Shown: positions 40,701-51,151, counted from the stretch's first letter. The stretch: 64,000 nucleotides of DNA from Cyanoderma ruficeps (GCA_008694505.1 VZDJ01000090.1:2101521-2165520), one strand, 5' to 3'. Notes: a model not told the origin generated them from the sequence alone. Numbers and translations: made by a program.

Positions 40701-40926
40701 AACCAAAAACTGTTTGCCTGTTAAACACAGTCCTCTCCTGGGTGAGTCGTGGCACTCACTGTACTCATGGAAGACAAAGCCAGAATACCTGATTATTTCT
40801 GCCTCTGTGGCACTATCATTGCACAAAGGGGTATTGGAGAAAACTTAGGTTCAATTGCTCTTTCTGTTCTCGTTGCAGGAAAATGGGCCTTACTATTCTT
40901 CTTATCCTCCATCCCCTGACTTGTGA
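19716..40926 (+). CDS. GDAP2: GDAP2, ganglioside-induced differentiation-associated protein 2, complete
   Basis: GDAP2 combines an N-terminal macro domain with a C-terminal CRAL-TRIO (Sec14-like) domain. Its role is not settled; human loss causes a recessive cerebellar ataxia. Coding exons: 19716-19891, 21438-21577, 25373-25526, 27055-27143, 29043-29119, 30171-30330, 31844-31994, 32907-32983, 33626-33702, 34252-34391, 34986-35040, 39820-39963, 40879-40926. All borders are AG/GT and the phases join without error to 1488 bp, 495 residues plus TGA; human has 497, from memory. The start MDPLGAPSQFVDVD and the end YPPSPDL match the vertebrate family. The acidic stretch between the domains (exon 8 start, DASDEEGLEAD) is the most variable part. 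No stop, frameshift or missing exon was seen, so this copy looks functional. Confidence 0.97.
20591..20636 (+). repeat. 18-bp direct repeat, 28-bp period
   Basis: AGTAAAGAAAGAGAGGAG occurs twice (20591-20608 and 20619-20636) with 10 bp between. It is a small purine-rich tandem duplication in a GDAP2 intron, with no evident function. Confidence 0.85.
21578..25372 (+). other. GDAP2 intron between the second and third macro-domain coding exons
   Basis: 3.8 kb of AT-rich intron. I read it on both strands and saw no exon, RNA gene or recognisable transposon. The other GDAP2 introns (19892-21437, 25527-27054, 27144-29042, 29120-30170, 30331-31843) are alike except for the CR1 piece near 27.9 kb. 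Confidence 0.6.
27890..28045 (+). mobile_element. CR1-family LINE fragment (3' coding region)
   Basis: GTGATAGATGTCTGTAAACT, CATGAGTGGCATGGA, CTGTTCACTGTCTCCC and CAGTTCAGAACGAACAAGG follow, in order, the segment just before the 3' UTR of avian/reptilian CR1 elements. The copy is diverged, and its ends are approximate. Confidence 0.62.
35126..35170. repeat. 10-bp inverted repeat with AT-rich spacer
   Basis: ATTTTGGGAA (35126-35135) and TTCCCAAAAT (35161-35170) are perfect inverse complements. The 25-bp spacer itself repeats GAATATA. It could form a hairpin. It lies in an intron and has no known role. Confidence 0.8.
38896..38995 (-). mobile_element. CR1 LINE 3'-end fragment
   Basis: Read on the plus strand, GAATGACAGAACGGTCAAGG, GACTCTGGAGGTCATCTGCT and AGAGCTGGTTGCTCAAGACT are the reverse complement of a CR1 3' end. 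Diverged copy in the large GDAP2 intron. Confidence 0.72.
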
Positions 40927-41635
40927 TCTGCAGTCCTGTGATGCTGCCAGTTCCCCATGGATCCAATGACCCGATGCCTGCCAAAACCTGTGCATTTACC
41001 CATGTACAGAATTCAGAGAGAGGGTTTTCCTCCCCCAGCTCTGGTATTTTTTTACTGATGAGATATTTTCAAGCACTCAAGCAATCAGAGAACTTTATGC
41101 CACTGTGAACTGTACAAGTATTTCAAATATATTTATCCAATGGAAAAGCTGATTTAAAGATCACTAGATGCATTTGTTTGTTTTGTTGTTGCTGCTGTTG
41201 TTTTTTGAAGCTGTTACATTATTTTTCTGAAGAGACTTTCTCTTTTCTGGGAAGTCATGTTTGTAGCTATGACTATTTTCCAGCTCTGTTTGTAATACCC
41301 ATTTCTGACTGGTCTGTACAAGTACTGTGCAGTACCAGCCTGACACATCACTCATCATATGGTCTGTGTTTCACATCTGATTACTTTCCCTTTCTGTTAG
41401 TACTGATTACTTTAGTCTTGACTCAAAAAAATGTCTGGAATTGGGAATGCCATGTCTGCAGGCTGACAAAGAATACAGCCAAGCCAACATTACTCCAGGA
41501 TTTAGTCCCATAAACTGCTATAGGTGAGCTAGGAGCCTTGAAAAAGTCCCTGGCAGTTTTCATTGGATGATGTGAAGGACCATGTCAGGATGCCACTGCC
41601 CTCCCAGGAAGAATAAAACTGAAAAGCATTTGTGG
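40927..41635 (+). other. GDAP2: GDAP2 3' UTR with AATAAA
   Basis: After the TGA the sequence has no further coding signature. The first AATAAA is at 41612-41617 (GAATAAAACTG), which would give a 3' UTR of about 0.7 kb. A TTG/TGTT-rich simple tract lies at 41172-41206. The cleavage point is inferred and longer isoforms are possible. Confidence 0.45.
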
Positions 41636-41639
41636 TTTC

Positions 41640-42388
41640 TTTTCTCTAACTGTACTCATTGATGTTCTCATTGGCTGTGGAGACATTTGTGGATGTGGAT
41701 GCCATCTGCCTGTGCATGGAGGGGAGGGGGAAATGGTGGCTCCCACCCCAGCCTCTGGTGGCAGAGATTGTTCCTTGGAGATCCCAGGGTCGCTCTGATT
41801 TCCTGTCACACTGACACTCACTGATTTTTGACAGACATGGTAAATGCAAGAGAACTTAGTTAGCCACAGGTTACTGAGCTGCAGGTGAGAGGTATTTCAG
41901 GACTGCCCATGGGAAGCTAAAAGAGGAGGAACAAGGCTCCCTTGTAAACAATCACGGATGGTGGGCCCAGGTAGAAAAGGATTAAATCCTTCATGGGAAG
42001 AACATCATGACACTACTGAGGATGAAAACGATGGTGTGATTTCCATCAAGGAATTCCGCCTCCTTTCCTGCCCACACTTGGATCTCTCCCTTTACCAGCA
42101 CTCAGAGTGCCCCATTTCCCACTCTGCAATCCCTGCCTTACTGAAGCATGAGCAGAGGTCACTGTGAGATGTCCTGGCAGGTGTCCATTCATGCCAGTGG
42201 AGCTGGTTGGAAATGACAGCCTGCTCTTGGTTGTAGATACTGGGAACTGCTGGGACAGGCAGGGAAACATTCCCTCATGGTCATCCAATGGCACAGCCTG
42301 GATTGGGTGGGCACCCAGAGAGCCTGGAATGCACTGTGGCACAGGGACACTGAGAAACTGCACAGGAAACTCCCACTTCATTCCCAAT
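41640..42388. other. intergenic sequence
   Basis: About 750 bp between GDAP2 and the retroviral region. No gene, RNA or transposon is recognised. Confidence 0.5.
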
Positions 42389-42551
42389 GCTCCCAGTAAG
42401 TCCCAGTTCCTCCAGTAATGACCAGTCCCCTCCCAGTATCACCCAGTTCCCTCCCAACTGGGAGTTACTGGGAGGGAACTGGGAGATACTGGGATGGAAC
42501 TGGAAGTTACTGGGAGGGAACTGGGAGTTACTTGGAATTACTGGGAGTTAC
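42389..42551. repeat. ACTGGGAG minisatellite in head-to-head inverted arrangement
   Basis: From 42391 the units read as complement (TCCCAGT, CCAGTTCCCTCCC). From 42457 they read forward (ACTGGGAGTTACTGGGAGGG and so on) up to 42551, switching around 42456. Units of about 20 bp alternate between ACTGGGAG and GGAACTGGG forms with small variation. Arrays of this unit are familiar in bird genomes; the inverted layout gives a possible long hairpin. Confidence 0.85.
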
Positions 42552-42553
42552 AG

Positions 42554-43165
42554 TGTTAATACAAACACACTCCCCTGGAGAGAAGCCAGACAATAATACA
42601 AACATGCCCCATTCGACAGACAGCAGTCAGGGCAGACAGAATAGAGCCAAACCCTGGCCAAGATCTCTCTGTGCTCTGATGAAGAAATGTGTTCATCACT
42701 GATACCCCATTGCTTCCTTCTTACCCCAACCGAGCCCATTGGTGCATTTTGGATCCTTCCCCTGATTGGTCCCTTTCCCAATTCCTGTCCACATTGGCCA
42801 AGTTGTGAAACCCCACCCCAGCTACCCCATATAATCCCTCTGCCCTGGGACCACGGGCTCTCTTTCCCTGTGGACTTGGTGGAATGGAGAAGCTTTCCTG
42901 GAGTTCCAAAAGGTCTCATCTGGCTTCTACTCCTGCATCACCTGGGGTGGCACATGCGGCTCTGCTGCTCAGGCAGCCTCACAGAGAGCAAATCCCTGCA
43001 TCTGAGAGTGCACCTAAAGGCTGATCACTCTGCACCTAAGGGTGCACAAAGAGAAATCACTCTGCACCTGAGAGTGCCTGTGCCTCCATCAATCCAGGTG
43101 TCTTTTTAAAGACACTTCTGATGAGGAAGTTCGCAGCACCTTCACCACTGGACCAGACCGCGACA
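42554..43165 (+). mobile_element. 5' LTR of a class II endogenous retrovirus
   Basis: The right end is set by a primer-binding site 2 bp after GCGACA. The left end is placed at the TGTTAAT that follows the minisatellite, giving a TGT...ACA element of about 612 bp. An ATATAAT TATA-like box is at 42829-42835. Three 18-bp direct repeats lie toward the right end. No matching 3' LTR was found downstream by eye. The left border is a best guess. Confidence 0.65.
42996..43079 (+). repeat. three 18-bp direct repeats in the LTR R/U5 region
   Basis: CTGCATCTGAGAGTGCAC (42996), CTGCACCTAAGGGTGCAC (43030) and CTGCACCTGAGAGTGCCT (43062), spaced 34 and 32 bp. Each carries an internal GCAC/GTGC inverted pair. 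Confidence 0.8.
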
Positions 43166-43167
43166 AG

Positions 43168-43185
43168 TGGTACCCAACGTGGGGC
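43168..43185 (+). other. retroviral primer-binding site, tRNA-Lys type
   Basis: TGGTACCCAACGTGGGGC differs at two adjacent positions from TGGCGCCCAACGTGGGGC, the complement of the 3' end of tRNA-Lys1,2 used by many betaretrovirus-like elements. The position right after the LTR end supports the assignment. Confidence 0.8.
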
Positions 43186-43551
43186 AAATGCCTCAGTTTC
43201 CCCTTGAGCAGCATCTCCAGCCAGCTCTGGCTGCTGCATTTCAAGCCATTCTTGGGTAGCCACTTTCCAAAGGGGAACCACCTGGGTTTTAGCACATGCT
43301 ACCCACAGGGCACCGATTGGGACCCTCGAGACCATTGGATGAGGACTGAGCGGTTCGGGTGAGCCCCCCTCAGCAGTCCTTAGCTGACCCAGTCAGTGCC
43401 ATTGGGTGATGCAAAATTTTAAGGTTTTAGGGCACTGTCTCTCCTCTTTCAGGTCTTTTCTTAGTTTTTTTCCTTTTACTGCCAAGCGGGGATTGGAGGT
43501 TTCGGAATGGTGAACGAGCTTAGTAGATCATCCCTCACCCCATCCGAGTGA

Positions 43552-43740
43552 GATGTTTATATCCAAGTTCAAAATACCCTTGTGGTGGGAGATCTTAAGT
43601 TTAGTAAAGGGGACCTGAAACATTTCATCCATTGGGTGTTGAAGTTTTTTCCCTAACACAAACCCCGATTCAGTTCTTTCTGACTCCTTTTGGGACAATG
43701 TGGGAAAGCAGTTGAATGTTGTGCCGTTTAATGGCATCTT
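43552..43740 (+). pseudogene. gag matrix remnant (class II ERV)
   Basis: The frame starting at 43552 reads DVYIQVQNTLVVGDLKFSKG and then DLKHFIHWVLKFFP before a stop; a shifted frame continues with SDSFWDNVGKQL. The pattern of two helices, an F-P pair and FWD-VG resembles the matrix domain of avian class II endogenous retroviruses. It is broken by at least one frameshift. Identification rests on pattern memory only. Confidence 0.45.
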
Positions 43741-44655
43741 TCTGTTGCTAATTTTTTTCCATTGTTTCAGTTAATTGCTAAAGCTTTTGAAAAAGAGGGA
43801 GTCAGTTCTGGGAAAAGTTTGGGTGTTTCAGGGAATGTTAATGGGCTCCCGTTAAAGACTCCTTCCCTTCTCCCTCTTCCCGTGTCCCTAAACGCTTTTC
43901 CCTGCCTGAGAGTGGGTTAGCAGTCAGTTCCCATGACTCTGTGCCAGGTTGCCACCATCTCCTGGACGTCTCCCGATCTCTTTTCTCCCCTTGCCAGGAC
44001 AGCACTGGCCATGCTGCTCTGGATTCTCCCCTTCCCCCGTTTCTGATGCCCATCTACCTGGTTTTCCCCTTTTTGCAAAATGGCAGCAGCCATGTGGCCG
44101 AATTTTGTCATGCCAAAAACTCAAAATGCTGCCGACCACATGGTTGATTTTTTTGTGCCAAAAAATTCACAAAATGGCGCTGACATTTTTCCTTCTTCCC
44201 CAAATTTTCCTGCCGCCGGGCCTGGCCTCTCCCTTTCCCCTGCACTGTTGGGTGTAACTACCATGGGCCCCTCCCCCTTTCCTGGGACCCCCCCCCCCCC
44301 GAAGTCTGGAAAACTCTTTTTGTTCTGGGTTCTGCCCCCTGGACAGCCCCTTTGGTTGGCTCTGCCCCTGAAGGTCAACCCACTTCCAGTTTCCACAACA
44401 TCAGGACTGGAAGTGGGGGTGGTAGAAACCGAAAGGATGCCATTTTGGTCTCCACTGCCACACAGTGTCAGGATCCCCAGTATGCTCCAAGCAGCCTCGC
44501 TCTGTCAGCAGGCGTCCTTCATCCTCCTCAAAGGATGACAGCAGTGACTCCTCTAGTTCTGGTTCTGAGTGTAACAATTGCTGGGCTAAGACCTTAGGAA
44601 AGCCACACAGGAGGGAAACTGGGAACTGGCTGATAAAGTCACTGCCTTTCCTGTC
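43741..44655 (+). pseudogene. gag proline-rich spacer between matrix and capsid, frame-broken
   Basis: All three frames hold medium open stretches rich in Pro, Ser and Gly, none of them continuous. A 152-codon stretch spans 44080-44538. A run of 13 C at about 44288-44300 lies inside it and is a likely slippage point. The AAAATGGC motif recurs (44078 and 44171). Comparable retroviral gag genes have a Pro-rich, late-domain-bearing linker here; no PPxY or PTAP motif could be confirmed. Confidence 0.4.
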
Positions 44656-45537
44656 AGATTTAAATGGGGGAGAAGGACAGGGACACGTGCCACCTGGGCA
44701 CCAGTCTCATATGGGCAATTAAAGGGGCTGAGCAAAGCAGCAAAGGAACATGGGTGGGGATCTCATTTCTTTGAAAACCTTTTGGAAGCTACCTTCTCTG
44801 TGCACAAACTAATTCCACATCACATTAAAAACATAATTAGTTGCCTGCTTTCCCCAGCAGAATACATGTTGTGGGAGAGACAATGGAAAAAACATCTTAC
44901 TACACTGCTAACCACCTATGCAAATGATCCAAATAAGCAACATTTAACCTTAGGACAAATAGCTGGAGAAGGTAACTCTCTCAAACCCAACAATCAGACA
45001 AATATCCCAGAGGCTGCACTTTTAGATATTTCCATAGCTGCAAAAACATCACTTCACCTGACTCCAGATGACTCAGTTCCAACTCAAAGCTTTACTGCCA
45101 TCAAGCAAGGGGTTGATGAAAGCTTTATCAAATCTATTGACCGCCTCAAGGTAGCCCTTGACAAGCAAATAGAAAGGAAAGAAGCAAGAAAAGGGATGTT
45201 AACAAAATTGGCTCTTATGAATGCCAACACAGAAACCAAAACGATATTGCAGTCTTTGCCCCTTGAACCTGAGCCCACCGTTGATCGGATGATAGAAGCA
45301 TGTGTTAAACATTCCTCTACAGAAAACATTGTGGCTCAGGCTGCTGCTAAAGGAATTTCAGGTGCCTTTGCTGTAGCAGCAACCAAAGAAAATCAAAGGT
45401 GCTTTCACTGTGGTGAAATTGGGCATTTTATAAAGGATTGCCCAGAAGACTTTCCTAGAATTCAAGACAACAGGCATGACCATCAGTGGCTGGGTGCCAA
45501 CCCCAATGCATGGTGGCGGTGGGACAGCCCTGTGTGA
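44656..45537 (+). pseudogene. gag capsid-nucleocapsid segment (class II ERV)
   Basis: A single frame is open for about 290 codons to a TGA at 45535. The N-terminal part has YGQLKGLSKAAKEHG and LSPAEYMLWERQWKK, typical of class II capsid. The major homology region is seen as IKQGVDESFIKSIDRL. One zinc knuckle (CX2CX4HX4C, CFHCGEIGHFIKDC) is intact near 45400-45441. Relatives usually have a second knuckle; here the frame ends about 30 codons later without one. It is the best-preserved part of the provirus but lacks matrix in frame, so it is listed as broken. Confidence 0.8.
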
Positions 45538-45639
45538 TGACACCAAATGCTCACCCATCCCATTTCACTCGCCCCACCGGTACCTCGAGCAAGGGGAGAA
45601 AAGGTCAGTTCCCCCATGGGCCTCAGATTCCATCTCCCA

Positions 45640-46300
45640 AGGTTCCCACTGAAATGAAACAGACCTGTTTTACACCGAGGTACAGGTGGGAACCCACCGC
45701 CAATTGGTAAGCAATCTATCTGTTCAATTTGAAAAAGATGGAGTTTATAAAATTCTGATGGGGAAACGCGCTCCCACAAATGGTCCATTTGATATCCTCA
45801 TTATTGCAGATCCCCTTCACAAGCCTTCAGAAATTTCTGTTTTCCCTGAAGTTATTACCCTTGAACCCAGGGAAGAAATCTTTATTTCTATTGTGTTTTC
45901 TACTGGTGGGTATCCCCATTGCTCAAGCCTTTTTATTGCCCAAAGACTTGCCTCAACAAGTGCCTCCAGGCCCGAGTCATGTGGGTCCAGTGGATGGGGG
46001 CAAACAAACCTACTGTAAAATGTAACTTGTTCTCCAAAGGGAAAAGGATATTGCAGTTTGGTATGCTGGACACTAGGACAGATGTGACCATTATCGCCCG
46101 CACCGAGTGGCCAGCAGAGTGGTAATTAGAACCAGTTTCCAGACTTATATCAGGCATCAGGAGAGTGGCGACCTCGTGGAGGTCCAAAAAGAACATCGTC
46201 ATCAGAGGGCCAGAAGGGAAGATGACAACTGTGAGGCCTTTCGTCGTGAGGGCTTCGATCACGCTGTGGGGCTGGGACATGCTAGCACAATGGGGAGCCT
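45640..46300 (+). pseudogene. dUTPase-like and protease remnant (pro)
   Basis: Frame at 45686: VSNLSVQFEKDGVYKILMG through ITLEPREEIFISIV resembles the dUTPase-like domain that precedes protease in betaretroviruses. A different frame carries PIAQAFLLPK, so there is a frameshift near 45.9 kb. The protease active-site region reads LDTRTDVTII, with Arg in place of the Gly of D-T-G, and its frame ends at 46125. The downstream LWGRDMLAQWG-like end of protease is in yet another frame. Inactive. Confidence 0.65.
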
Positions 46301-46329
46301 CCTTGCAGATCAGCTGCTGGGATTTTTAG

Positions 46330-47290
46330 TTGGGGCCACTGAGGAGCATGCAATTGACCCCATACAACTCAACTGGAAACAAGACCATCCAGTTTGGGTT
46401 GTCCAGTGGCCCCTTTCAGAAGAGAAACTGCATGGCCTAGAAGCCCTGGTGGCTGAGCAGCTTTCCAAAGGATACATCATTCTGACAAATAGCTCATGGA
46501 ACACCCCAGTTTTTTTGCAATCAGGAAACCAGGAGAAGACAAATGGAGGCTCCTCCAAGATTTGCGCAAGGTGAACGATGTAATTGAGGAGTTCGGCCCT
46601 TTACAATCAGGAATGCCCTCACCAGCCATGCTTCCCAGACATTGGCCATTGGGCCAACATTGACATTAAAGATTGTTTCTTTAATATATCATTACACCCT
46701 CACAATGCCCCCCACTTTGCCTTCTCTGTTCCCTCATTAAACCACCAGGCTCCTTTGCGTCATTACTACGGGCTGGTCCTGCGTCAGGGCATGAGGAACA
46801 GCCTGACCATATCCCAGTGGTCCATCACACAATTTTTGTTACCAATTCGAGAACAATTTCCAGACTTTTACATTTTGCACTACATGGATGATATCCTTGT
46901 TTATGCTGAGAATTCTACCAATGTGGACTGTGTCCTGAAGAAGACCATTGGAGCAACTGAGAGCACTGGCTTTGAAATCCAAGAGGACAAGGTTCAGCTT
47001 TCCAGCCCGTGGACTTACCTGAGACTCCAGCTGTGCAAATGAACCGTCATGCCTCAGCAAACTGTCATCAAAGACGACCCTGAGACACTGCATGACCTCC
47101 AGCAGCTGTGTGGATCCATCAGGTGGGTGCGTCCCTTGCTGGGGATCACAACAGAGGACCTCACCCCGCTGTTCAATCTGCTTCGAGGGAACAAGGCCCT
47201 GAATTCACCACAGACCATCTTGCTGGAAGCAAGATTGTGTCAAGGGGCCAATTTTAAGAAACTGCCAGGTGAAACTGAAGAAATGTTAAC
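46330..47290 (+). pseudogene. reverse transcriptase remnant (pol), class II ERV
   Basis: Three successive open pieces in different frames. The first (to 46574) has HPVWVVQWPLSEEKL and NSSWNTPVF, the N-terminal fingers. The second (46584-47042) has the palm motif NIDIKDCFFNISLHP and the intact catalytic YMDD. The third (from 47049) has the thumb-like LQQLCGSIRWVRPLLG. Stops and shifts separate them. RNase H, integrase and env were not found after it, so pol is truncated at about 47.3 kb. Confidence 0.8.
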
Positions 47291-47366
47291 TGAACAAAAT
47301 GTTGTGGTTACTGAGCAGAATAGTTAAGCAAAGATGTAACTGTATGAAGCTGCAAGCTTCATACAT

Positions 47367-47487
47367 GGGGAAGGCTATGTCCAAGCAAAAGAAAGCCATA
47401 TTACACCTCCTCCAAATTACCCTTTCTGAGAAAGGGATTAAGGATTACCAGGAGGTCTTAAAGAGGTTATTGACATGGGACCAGTAG
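47367..47487 (+). pseudogene. possible retroviral matrix N-terminus, MG-start, 39 codons
   Basis: ATG-GGG opens a short frame (MGKAMSKQKKAILHLL, later DYQEVLKRLL) ending in TAG. A Met-Gly start followed by basic and amphipathic helices is the layout of a myristoylated gag matrix. It follows the abrupt end of the reverse transcriptase. It could mark the start of a second provirus or be chance. Confidence 0.28.
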
Positions 47488-50400
47488 AGAGGGTTTTTTG
47501 CCAGCCCCAGGAGGTCCACATGGGTAAGTTTTATCCTTCAGAAAACCCCGAGCCCCGGCTACCAGTTGGTTCGCAATTCCACACTGGGCACATGAGCTCT
47601 GAAGATGGCAGGAACAAGACAAAATTTCCTGAAACACAACTCCTTTGCAGAGCTGAAGTTCCAAGGCCATTCCCTCCCAGTCTTGGTGCGCAGGTTTTTC
47701 AACAGACCCAACGGCTTTGCTGGACTGAGCCCTGTCTGCCAGGCTCCGCAGGCACTGGGGGACGTGAGATCGGGTCAAAAAATCGCAAAATAACAAAGGC
47801 ATGTTTATTTTAATTCAAAGACTTTGATAGGATTACATTCTCGTTTAGTTTCTAAGCAAGAAATAAGAGACTTATTGCTCAGGGTAATTAAAAATCTCCC
47901 AGAAGCTACATAAAGACAGATGAAGTTACAGCTTCTTTGCTCCCTTCGTGCCATATATTTAATAAAGTTATGAGTAAGTTGGAGGTTCCAGCAAGCAGTC
48001 ATGTGACTGGCTCCCTGCAGAAACCGTAGTAGTCCTGCCAAAATTGGAGCCCTGCTCAGCCCTGCTGAGCCCATGACCAACCCTACGCCAAGTCCCAGTG
48101 AACCTTTTGCGGGCTCCCTCAGCCCCGCGCGTGGCTTGCCCAGTCTTGCAGATGTCCCCCTCAACCATACAGGGGACGCCCCCAGCCCGTGCAGCCACCG
48201 CCCTAAGCGAACACATTTTGAACATGGCGCGGCATCGGGCACTGTCCTTCAACAGCACTGCCCATGTGCAGCACAGCCATCCGTAGAACAAAATGGCAGC
48301 ACCCTTCAAAGACCTTTCATACAGCAGAAGGGCTGCTTCTTGTTCTTTTCCCTACAACAAGATGCTGATGCCTTATCTGGAGCGTATGCATTTGGGCAAA
48401 CGCCATTTTGTGACCACCGAGGCTCACAGCCTCCAAGTACAGTGCTACCTCTGGCCACTTCTATTATTGCAAGGAATGGGGTGGGAGAAGAATGGAACAG
48501 AAAATTATACACGAATAGAAGGAATTCAACAGCGAAGAAATAATTCTATCTCGGCAAAAGGGACAGACTTGCAAGATGCAGGCTGACTGCATCCAGAAAC
48601 AGACCCCTCAAATTTTAGATCACATGGTATTTCAGGAAACAGTTTAAAATCAATTATTTGGGCTGAAGTAAGGCGAAAAAGGATTAAAGAATGAGATTCT
48701 GATGTAGTAAATAAACAGCTTTTAATTATGTCTTGTCAGAAAACTCGAAAAAGAGCCGTCGCCTCCTTCTCCGTGGTGGCTAGAGAGACAGGGACCCAGA
48801 GCAGGGCCAGGGCAGCTCCACTGCCACCACTGCGCCCATGGGCTGCGCTCCCCTGCCAGCCAAGTACAGTCTGGCCCCTGCCTGACTTCCCTCCCGGAGC
48901 CCAGCTGGCCCGGCCGTAGGGAATGCAGCCACTGCCTAGAAGAACAACATGATCAACCACAGATAACCTTCAACTTGACATATCACAACAGGATGATTGC
49001 AGTCACAGGCATGTCGGACACCAGAACAGGAATTGGAGGAGCTTCATTGTGTTTGCAAAGTGAATATACAATTGTAGTTACAGGGCCAGAAAGGAAAATA
49101 GCAGCAATTAATTCCCTTGTAGTGCAAAAAACCTATCACTACTGTGAAGAAGAGACCTGCTATCACAATGGAGTGTAAAAATAGAAGTAAATTTTTAATT
49201 GGAGTCATGGATGCATTTACCACTCTAAAGCTAACTTGGAAGACAAATAATCCTGTTTAGGCAGATCTGGGTAGAAAAGATCCAAGAGCAGACAGCTTTG
49301 CAGGGAAATGAAAAGACCTTGTCAGAAATCTCAAAGAAGAGAGTAACAGCAATCCAACAACCCGAAAACTTACTAAGCAATACAGGAGGAAATAGAAGAA
49401 ACTTGAATATATTGTGCCGGCGTTTGCAAAATGCTGCGAAGTTGAATAGTAGTTTACCAAACTTTAGGTTGCTGGGATTTTTTTAAGTAAAGCTGCAGTT
49501 ACTATAAGTTATAGTCAAGGTTGGATTTATATTTTAATATAAATTAAGGGTTGATAGAGGTAAGCATAATTAAGCTACACTATGTTTAGGTTAGAGTACT
49601 GTTAAGTTATATGTTATTGCTTTAGTATCCAGATGCTAAGTTGTCTTCAGATTAGTTTGTATCAAGTTTAAGAGTTGTGTAATTTAAAATTATTTTAAGT
49701 ATTATTAAAAGACGCTTGTCTGAATTTCAAAGGATAGAGGTTTTTTTTCAGAACAAAGGCAACTCTGGCTGAAGCAGCTATGATGAACTACTAATGATGA
49801 ACTGTTTGTAGATGGAAGAGGATGCAGCTTGTTTGTACGCCTTGAAAACACATTGATATAGGGGTTTTTTTTAAAGTTAATTTTTTTAATGAATTCTAAT
49901 TTTTTATAGTTTTAAGGTTGCTGGAGAAATAAGAAGCAATAAATGCAGTGCCTTATTACCCATCAAAGATTTCGACATAGTCTGATTTCTTAAACAAGAA
50001 GGTTGGCAAATTTGCCAGATGAGATTACACAGGGTACAATTGCGAGAAGCCACTCAGCTGTTCAGCAGTGTGCCAAATTACACATTATTGTATTTGTTTT
50101 TCAGTAACCCTGCACTTTAAGAAGTTTTACCGAATTCTTGTTTTGGTGAAATCTGCAGTTGCCATGGGTTGTTCTCATAACTGATTTACTTATAAGTTTG
50201 ATATGTTTGTTGAGACTTTTATCCCTCCAGTATACCATCATGCTGTTATTCTCCTTATGGATTGTTCACGTTTTCATTTTATTTTTGTGTTAATAATAGT
50301 GGAATAAGCTACGTCTTGTCATATTTATAGTTGTATTGAGTATGATGGTTGACTTTGACTTTTCTTAAGTGTACCTTGTGTTTTACTGAAGTAATAATTG

Positions 50401-51151
50401 AGCTACATTTTACTAATTTGGAGTCCTTTTAAGGCAGAGTTCTATTGAGTTCATCTTGTTGAGCTTTATTGCTGTCAAAATTCGTTTATACCAGGTTTGA
50501 GTGTTATTCAGTCTGAGTTATTATGGCTTTTAGTGGTCAGTTGTTCAGGGTTTTCTTTTTTGTGCATTCTGATACCCATGGGTTGTGGCCATGCAGGCTG
50601 TGCAGAAGGCAGAGCTGTTTGGGCTTTTCTGTGTTTTCTAGGGGTTCTTTAGGCCTCTTGATGTTTTTGAGCTTGAGTGGAAAGTGGAAGCTTTTGGGGA
50701 CCTTATTCTAAGTGGTGGATGGACTCTGTCTTTTTTCTTTGTGGAGTGTTGTCCATCCTTGCTGTGGGATGCTGTGTGTCTTCTCAGCTTTGGATTGGGT
50801 TTGCCAGTGCAGTCTCTTTTTGCTGCCATCCTGTTTTTCAGATTCCAACTCATTTGGTGAAGGAGCTCATAATTTTACTCCCCTTTTTGTTTCATTTTGC
50901 AGTTATAAATACCTGAATGTTTGGAATATATTACCTCAAACTTTTCAGATAGTTGTGACTGATATATTTTTAGGAGAGGAAGTTAGGAAGTTACGGACCT
51001 CAGCCCTGATAAGTCACAGCTGTGTTATGAGTGTGATAAAAGAAAGGGTTAGCTAATCAGAGGAAGATCCTGAGGAAGAAGGAATTGAAAGTATTTCAGG
51101 AGTGGTTAGGGAAGACTAGAGGACTAACCAAATGGGAGAGATACTTACTGC
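47488..51151. other. unassigned, probably retroviral debris
   Basis: No conserved domain is recognised. A 97-codon frame at 48293-48586 begins MAAPFKDLSYSRRAAS and is of unknown nature. On the minus strand AATTAAAATAAACATGCC near 47800-47820 looks like the poly(A)-signal region of an LTR, but no ends could be set. A Pro/Ala-rich GC-rich island spans 48720-48930. From 49.5 kb on the sequence is AT-rich with no open frame above chance. Confidence 0.4.

Larger units (their letters stand above)
32907..40926 (+). other. GDAP2: GDAP2 CRAL-TRIO exons
   Basis: Residues from about 316 to 495. Recognisable parts are YNRWLCQARAEDLSDIASLK, the VDNCGRTVMVVVGRNIPVT strand, LLYFIHVMDHIAVKEYVLVY and VHPTFRSKV. 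The domain then runs to the short tail ENGPYYSSYPPSPDL. CRAL-TRIO domains hold a lipophilic ligand in a hydrophobic pocket; the GDAP2 ligand is not known to me. A 4.8-kb intron (35041-39819) interrupts the domain. Confidence 0.9.

Noticed and set aside
43741..44655. Joining the open pieces of gag into one gene
   Set aside because: The pieces are in different frames with stops between them; described as broken and not joined.
47770..48000. Possible minus-strand LTR around an AATAAA
   Set aside because: Neither TG...CA ends nor a TATA box could be set with any confidence; mentioned only within the unassigned region.
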